Positions 52,001 to 60,900 of a DNA stretch of 64,000 nt are shown piece after piece. The translations under genes and the position numbers were made by a program. This DNA comes from Delphinus delphis. Lineage: Eukaryota; Chordata; Mammalia; Artiodactyla; Delphinidae. Where the stretch lies: contig NC_082694.2 of the NCBI RefSeq assembly GCF_949987515.2, positions 39,142,451 through 39,206,450 on the forward strand, written 5' to 3'. Below the pieces are notes generated by a model. That model saw nothing but the letters and a program-made list of their open reading frames with translations. It was not told where the DNA came from and ran no database searches. Position 1 is the stretch's first letter. Every line of letters starts with the position of its first letter.

Positions 52001-54909
52001 AAGGTTGAAATGTAATTATCAAAGATTGGGTGGCAAAGACACTCTTCTCTCTCATTCAAATTGAGCTCCCGTACAGTGTAAACACAAGTCATTCAAATCA
52101 TATTTACTGGTTAGCACTTTATTGTTTAATATCTATAACTAATGCCAGAGTGAAGTTCTGTGATAACCACTTCAGAGATACCCACTTACATGAGACCAAG
52201 TAGAAGGGTTTTTCCCCAAAATTCTCCCAAATGGGTCAAGAAGATAGTCTTCAGAAGTACAATATTATATTCCAAAAGTGACTTTGCTTGATTTTACATT
52301 AGACTTAACAGTGGACTTTATAAAAGACTGTTCATTGAAAATGAAAATGTATTTAAATCCTCGCAGAAGGAAATGTTAAGTTTTTTATATCTCCATTGGA
52401 ATCTTAAAGGACTTATACATAGTACAGCAAAACAAGTTCCAGAAGGGACTTTACGCTCAAAAGAATTTTCAGTCAGTCCCACCTAAAGTATAAGACACAA
52501 CAGAGGAAAAGAAAATAACTATTTACTTTCTATAGCAAATGTAATTCAAAATATATACCTTTAGAATCAATACGGATACACAGAACAACATGGATGAATC
52601 TCAAAATAAATACGCTGAGTGAAAGAAGCCAGATCAAAAGTGCACATACTGTTATGATTCCATTTATATAAAACTCTAGAATATGTAAACTAATCTATAA
52701 TGATAGAAAGCAGATCACTGGTTGCCTAAGCATAGGGGTGTGGAGTGGATGGGGAACTTTGGGGAATGACAGACATGTTAATTACTTGATTGTGGTGATG
52801 ATCTCAAAATTGTATAAATACGTCAAAAGTTATAAAATTGCATACTTTAAACATGTGTAATTTATTGTACATTAGTTATATGTCAATAAAGCTGTCTAAA
52901 ACATATGCACTTTTGCCCCCTCTTATTATCCAAATCATGGAAATGATCCAAATCATGGACATGACAGTTTAATAAAGACACTCAAGTGTGCTTACAAGTA
53001 GGGTACTTAGCAATGTATCTTTATTTCAGGGGTATAAAGATGCCTTCCACTAAAAAAAAACCCCAAATCAAAACCCAAAACCCCCCAAAAAACCCTCCCT
53101 CAATCAGTTTAGTGATTTCTAAATTCCCACAATTAAGATATCCATTTATTTGACTAAAGGCTTATCCTCTGTTATGATGCAAGCAAATCTTCAGAAAGGG
53201 TAACACAGTGGGTATTATCAGTGCAGTATGGGGAAGAGGCCTTTTGAGTACTCCTCAGCCACATCTTAACATTGAAGACCCTGGAAATATCATATCTCTT
53301 AAGTTTCCTACTCTATAAAATGGAGATAATAACAATAGCACCTACCACATAGGGTTGTTGTGAGTATTAGAGATTAACATGTGTTAGGTTCTTACCAAGT
53401 ATCAGACATATAACAAATATTCAGTAAATGGTCTATTATTATTTTGAATGCTTTCTTGAAAACAATGATTTATAGTGATACCATGACAGTACATACACAA
53501 CTGCTTCTTTCAAGGATCTTACAGAATAGTGAGGCAAACAACACAAATTATTAGACTATAGAGGAAGGAACAAAATTTTGTTTATGCTAACAAAATTCTG
53601 CATAAAATTGTAATAAGAACAAAAGAGTCAGGAAAGCCTATGTCAAAGGAAAAAAAGAGGTACTGAAGCAAAAGGGTGGGGAGGGGGAAGGGAGAAACGC
53701 AGGCATTCTAGAGAAAGGGAAGAGTGTGTCCAAAGGTGGAGGCACAGTAAAAAAGAGCCAAAGAATCACAATACAGCCCCAATGGAAATGAAGTACACTT
53801 CCACCCTTAGAAAGAGAACCAAAGCCAGAGTACATTTGGAGATTTGGATTTCATTCTATGAGCGACAGAGAATCAATGTAAGGTTTTACGCAGGGGAATC
53901 ACATGATCTGATTGACATTTTAGAGTAAAAATTCTGGTGGCAGTGAACAGATTAAAAGGAAAAGAGAAAGTAAGGTGATCAATTTAGAGGCTGTTACAGT
54001 AATGTGGGCAATGATGAGAGTATTTCTGAAATTTGGTAGTGATAATAGGAATGAAGGATTATTTAAAAGATAAAATTGACAGTACTTGGTGACTGAACAA
54101 ACATTAGGGTTAAGAGAAAGTAAAGAATCATTGATGGCTCCATATTTTCTACTTTGTGTTACTAAGTAAAGTATTACTGGTATCTTTAATTTGATTCTGT
54201 TTGGTTTAGACTCCTTGTGCTTGAATTTACTACCTATTTGTTTATTCAAAAGGCAAAGAACCAGGGAAAACTGACTTTAACCTAATCAAGTTAATAATAT
54301 TTATTTCAATTTTACTGAAAAATGTAACGCACGCAGATGAGTATTTCAATTTTGCATCCTTGGGAAGGATAAACTGGGAGATTGGGATTGACATATACAC
54401 ACTACTATATATGAAATAGATAACAAATAAGAACCTACTCTATAGGACTTCTCTGGTGGTCCAGTGGTTAAGAATCCGCCTGCCAATGCAGGGGACACAG
54501 GTTCGATCCCTGGTCTGGGAAGATCCCACATGTTGCGGGGCAACTACTGAGCCTGTGCTCTAGAGCCTGTGCGCCGCAACTACTGAGCCCATGCGCCACA
54601 ACTACTGAAGCCCATGCCCTCTGGGGCCCATGTGTCGCAACTACTGAGCCTGCGTGCTGCAACTACTGAAGCCCTCACGCCTACAGCCCATGCTCTGCAA
54701 CAAGAGAAGCCACTGCAATGAGAAGCCCGTGCACTGCAAGAAGAGTAGCCTCTGCTCGCCGCAACTAGAGAAAGCCCGTGCGCAGCAACAAAGACCCAGC
54801 GCAGCCACAAAAATAGAACCTACTGTATAGCACAGGGAACTCTACTCAATACTGTGTAATGACTTATATGAGAAAAGAATCTAAAAAAGAGTGGATATAT
54901 ATTTGTATA

Positions 54910-54942
<33 letters not shown>

Positions 54943-57900
54943 GATTCACTTTGCTGTACAAGAGAAACTAACACAACATTGTAAGTGAACTATACTCTAA
55001 TAAAAAAAGACAAAAAATTTCACAACCTTATATATCCTTGTAGGAGTATTTAAAAGAAAGTACATTTTCCTCTGAAAACGAAGTTCAAAATACTCAACAG
55101 TATTTTTTAAGTAATATCTTAAATCATCTTTGTGGTTGAACTAAAGGTCAAATAAATCCCTGCCCACTGCTTATTTAAAGGTGTCTTAGTGGGAAGTTGA
55201 TATAGAATGACATCACTAATGGTAAGTGGCTAACTTTTGAGGGAGGAGTGTGAATAAAAGTGCTAGGCTTAAAGTGAGCACTCAAATATTTCATTGGTTA
55301 TACAACACTTCCTTAAACTAGAAAGTGTGTTTAAGAAAAAAGTCTGTAGACAAGAGAACAGAAAAGCAGTTGCTGAAAGATTAAATAAAACATTTTCTAA
55401 AGATTTTTAAATTCTAAAAATGACAAATATTAGTTATCATATAATATCAAGTACTTAAAAAAACCCTTGAACTCTATTCTTTCTATTGTAGAAGCTCTTT
55501 ATTGGTAAAAAGTCTAACAACCAGAGTTTACTGTAATATTCTCCATTCCCCCAGCTGGAAATAATCTTCCCCTCCTCTAAACTATCACAGCGTTTTGTTT
55601 ATGGCAATTATTGCAAATAACTGAAGTTAGGGAAGACTCACTGTTTTATTTCTTCTTGAAAAAAAGCTACTTGTTTTATTTCTTCAAACAACTTGTTTTA
55701 TTTCTTCAAGCTACCTAAAGGCAGGAATTGTGTCCTACTCATCAGTGCCTTGCACAGATATTCAGTAAATATCTGTGGAATGAATGACTGAAAATCTAAA
55801 GATCTTTTTGTTTGTCTACATTATGCAAACATTGAAAGACTATATTAATAATTATTCACATTTTCCTTATTAGGTTGTACTACTAAGGAAAAAAACAGTG
55901 CTTTGTAAGTACTAAAATCGCTACACCTTCATACTCCTCATACCTATTCATATTCTAATTTCTTTACCTCTATTTATAATTTTAAAAAAATTCCCAGCTA
56001 TAAATCGTTTATAATATCATGCATCAGTACAGTGTATCAGTTACTTCCTTCCTCAGTACCCTGTTCTGAAGTGCCATCCTTCCTGAAGATAAAAAGTGGT
56101 GAAATGCAATCATCTATGGAGTGGAAGTTGGTAAAACATACATCAGGGAACTGTAGAGAAAATGAGTATTCTTAACTAAGATTATCTCAAATCACTACAG
56201 TTTTGAAAATCATAGAAACGTCTTCAAAAGTTGGTTCTAAACAAGCTGATTACTGTACTTTTCTTTAACCAATATTATGCACAGCTGGGATTGACCCCTA
56301 AATTTTTAACAGTATTGTAAAATGCTCATACAGACCAGAATAACATTTGAAATATAGCCAAAATGTCTGCAAGATATATTTATGTTTTTATTTGCACTTA
56401 GGCAAGAAAGAGTGCTATTTGAGTTTTTAAGATTAAAAAAAGAAAGTACATTGGAAAAGAAAGAAAAAAAAGAACGTACATTGAAATAAAAGATAAAAGT
56501 GGATGATCAACTGTCAGACAGCTAGCACTGGGAACCAGCATTAATTGCACAGTGAAAAGATGTTAATTATAGTAATTAAAACACTGTTTTAAGGCACTTT
56601 AATATACATTTCTCATTTGATCCTTTTAACTTTAGTCTCATAAAAACAGGACAGGAATTATTATCCCATTTTACAGTTGCTAAAACTAAAGTTCAAAATT
56701 ATATAAAGTTATAAGAAAAAGAAATTATGAATGACATTAGCAAATATGACAGCTGGGATCCCAGGGGGGTCAAATTCAGAGAACAAGCAGCATAAAAGCA
56801 GCTGTGGATAAAGTCACAATAACTGATATAGCAAATAAGCTAAAATAAATGCAAATTAGTTTAAGAAGATAATGCATCTTGGCACAGGCAAGTGAGTATT
56901 TAGATGCAATGAAATTCCTGGAACAAAGTTCATATTGGGGCTATATATCAGAATCACCTAGGTAGCTTTTTCAAAAAACATACATGTCCTGACCCCACCT
57001 GAGATCTGCTGAATAGAGATAGAAATCCATCTAAAGCCCAGACTTGTTTCTGAAAAAAACTTCCCAAGCAATTTGAACACACTCCTGATTAAGAACCATT
57101 GCCCTAAAACACAAAGAAGTGGAAACAACAATGCACATATCTGGAGAAGCAACCCCAAAATTCATGTACAAGGATGAGCCGGGTGATGGACAGACTAGGT
57201 GGAGGAATTCTCACTACTTGTAACTCTCTCCCACTCTAAAAAGCTTACCCAAATGCAAGCAAGAGAAAAAAAGCACTATTACAGAGATAGCCTTCAACTG
57301 CACTGATATTTAAAATAAATCTTTTACAAAATTAATATTTTAACTATCATCAGTAACACTTCTTACAAGACAGCATGCCAATGTGTGAACACCACAGTTT
57401 TGAATAACTGACTAGAGACTGAATCTCATTCACTGAAGTACAGGATAACAGATTGCCTGAGACCCAAAGGAGCAAATGGAGTTACCAATATATTCTTTTC
57501 TAAATATCACCTCTACTCACTTTGGAGAAAAAGAAAAGACCTGTTCTTCTTTCCTCAAACCCAACTGAATTATGTTGATGACCTTCTTTACCTTAAGACA
57601 CAGGTGAGTTTTTCCATTTCTTCCCAATTATGATAAAAATTGAGAGTTACCACTTCCTACACAGAATTGTATCCAATTAACAAAAGGGCAAGGAAAACTC
57701 AAGCCTATTCCCATAAAGACAGAAAAAGACTAACACAGAAGGTGCAAAAGAAATCAAAGGAAGGATAAGTTATATCAATCAAATTAGCAAAAGGACACGT
57801 GGTTTATTTACTAAGCAATTTTTTATTTACTTTCTTCTTCAGAATGCTTACTATCATTTAAGTGGACAAAGGAGACTGCCTCCAAACATCACTGTCAACT

Positions 57901-60900
57901 TCTACTCCCCTAGTTTAAATATACACAAAACTACTTCAAATTATTTAAAAGTAAATGGGTATGCTTACATATTCTTGAAAGATATATTTTCTATCTAGCA
58001 TCTGGTCTAGTCTATTTTTATGAAACCTTAAGGTTTCGTAAAATTCTAGAATCATCAGGATACTTAAACAGTATTAAGTGCCAAGTGTTTCTAGGAGCTC
58101 CTGTTTCCTAGAGGTCTGAGTCCCAAAAGAGCTCCAGTACAGAAGAAAACTAACATTTATGGGCATGCATTACCTCATTTGCTCCTATTAAGACTCTGCA
58201 GTTGTTATACCCATTTTCAAATCATAGAGTGGCAGAACTGGAATAAAAACCAACCCAGGTCCATCATGGACTAAAATCCAGGTTTACTCTAATATATCAG
58301 GCTGACTCTCTCATCTGGGCTTTAAGAATCCAAGTAAGGGAATTTGCAGATGAGTATTTGACTGATGTATGCACCACAAGGTAAATAAAATATGTAAAAA
58401 ATTTTGGCAAAGAGATTTTACTGCTAGAGATTCCACTGCCATTGGGGTGTGGGGTGGAAGAATAAGTCCTGAAAAAACATTTTAACTTCCAGGGTGAAAA
58501 AAGTAGAGAAACGAAATTAAAAACAGATGGCAGGGCCAAATCATCTGTCTGGATTAAGACCGTCAGATTTAAAAATAAAAATTATAGGATGCCCATTTAA
58601 ATATGAATTAAACAAATAATTTTTTACTGTAAGTATATCCCATGCAATTATTTGGGTCATGTGCCTACAAACACAATCATTTGCAGAAAACACAGATGAA
58701 AGAAAGATGGAACAAAAGGAAATTCTGAGTCCCTCAAATTATATTTGAGAAAGATACTACACACACCCCAGATGTTCCCAATTATGAGTCATCATGATTC
58801 CTCCCTAGTCATTTCACTTGCTCATTCCCTTCACTCTATGTCTATCATATATCATCTTAATTCTTTTATACTACTGTTATCTCTACATTTTCATGTGTTG
58901 CACTTCTGAAGCAGCCTTCATGTTTATGTGTTCAGTCTTCTACTAAAAACAATAAATCACTGTCTTTACCTATCAATTCCAGCTCCAGTTTTTCATTAAA
59001 GATTAAATTGTGTCGTACTACACTGAGTTTTTCCCCTTTACTCAAGACAAACAGTTATCTTGCAATTTACACTACAAAGTTGGTAAGTAGTGCAAAGTTG
59101 GTAAGTAGTACACGATATCTTCATGTACTTCCTATTATGTGACGTAGCAGAACTATACTAAAGAAAACTGTGAATATGCTATACATAAAATAGATAAGCA
59201 ACAAGGATTTACTGTATAGCACAGGGAATTATACCCAATATTTTGTAATAACCCATAATGGAATATACCCGAATATGCAAAAAAACCCCGAATCACTATG
59301 CTGTACATGTGAAACTAAACAATACTGTAAATCAATTATACTCCAATTTAAAAAATAATAATTTTTAAAACTGTAAATAAAAATAAATTACCTAAATTTT
59401 AAAACATATTTTACCAAATACAGTACTATTTATTAGTAAACAGAGCTATGCGCACACAGGAACATTTGTACTTTCTACTGGAACAATGAGAAGCTTTAAA
59501 TTCAGACAAAAAAAGAGCTAATTTTATTTATACTAAACAGGATAGAATCATAAATATACAAGAGTAATGACTGTCTATGCATACCTTGGATAGGACTGAG
59601 AACATTTTTCTTAATGCCTGTCCTCATTAATTGTGTCAAAAGACTGGAACCAAGGTGTAATTTTTTTTTAAAAAGCAATAAAAGACAGCTTAATAGAACT
59701 TGAGCTGTGAAATCCTAAATAACATAATTTAATTGAACAAAATTTAGAATCATACATAAAGTCCCAGTTATTCATGGTACTTATATAATTTTATTTATGA
59801 AATAATGATCTGTTACTTTCACGTTATACAGATCATATATTCAACTACAGACACCTATTTACATATTACATCCGGTAAGAAATGGTCTTAAATGCTTGGT
59901 AATCAATAAAAAATACTTTTTGAGGTTTTATACAACTTTACTACAAACAGACTCTAAACTAGACAATGGTAAACTAATTAAGCAAAAGTTTTTTTGTCGT
60001 TGTTGTTACTCTTTCAGTTAAATTACTGTTTCAAAACAGGATGGGAGTTTATAATTTTGTGAATCTTTTTGTCTAAGGTCTTTACTGAGTGATTAAGGAC
60101 ACCCAGACTTTTCCTCAGCAGTTTTCAGACAACTGAATTACAACTTAAATAACTTGTTATATTTTAAACAGTCCCATTTTAATGCAACTCCAGAAAACAG
60201 GAAAAACAAGAAAAGAAAATTACTCTACAACTTTCCACTCCTTTAAATTTTTTCCCCTTCAATTTAGGAAATCAGTCCTCACAACAGAACAAAATATAGT
60301 GTCATTAAACAAGTTTAAATTGTATCACATTTTTAAATGATGTGGGTCTTAGGATACTCTATATAAATGGCTAATTATTTTCTTTCTCTTTTGAAAGAAT
60401 TAGGAGTATTACATTCATGCCATATATCAACAAAGTTTGGTTAAATTACCAGAAGGCTGATTTTTTTTTCCTTATAATGCTGGCTCTTCTTTAACTTTCA
60501 TACAAAATCTTTCTGATAATCAATAAATTAACCAAGTGTTTCAAGTCACTTTGCACTTTTAATTTATACACGGTTTGAATTTATGAATTTACAAGATTAT
60601 CTGAAAGTTCAGGGTCACTTAGGTGGCTAAAGAGAAAGTTGAAATATGTTAAACTACATTTGTATTCTCACATGAAAACCACAGACAAACTGAAATCAAA
60701 TGTCATGTGAACCACCCCAATTTCCTTCTCAGCCTACAGCACTAGCTATGGATTTGTTCTGCTCAACCCTTTAAAAAAAAAAGTCCTTTATGCTTTCTAC
60801 TTCCTCTTCTCCGCTAGTCATCAGCCTTCTACTGAGGGTCACTGAACCAGGGAGTTGGGAGGATGCGGGTCAAGCATAAACAAGCCTCCCTCTGTAGCCT

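Larger units (their letters stand above)
54355..55013 (+). mobile_element. LINE-1 3' end split by a SINE
   Basis: The left half has gggaaggataaactgggaga and gacatatacacactactata; the right half has tatagcacagggaactctac, gattcactttgctgtacaag and gaactatactctaataaaaa. A SINE separates them. Confidence 0.85.
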
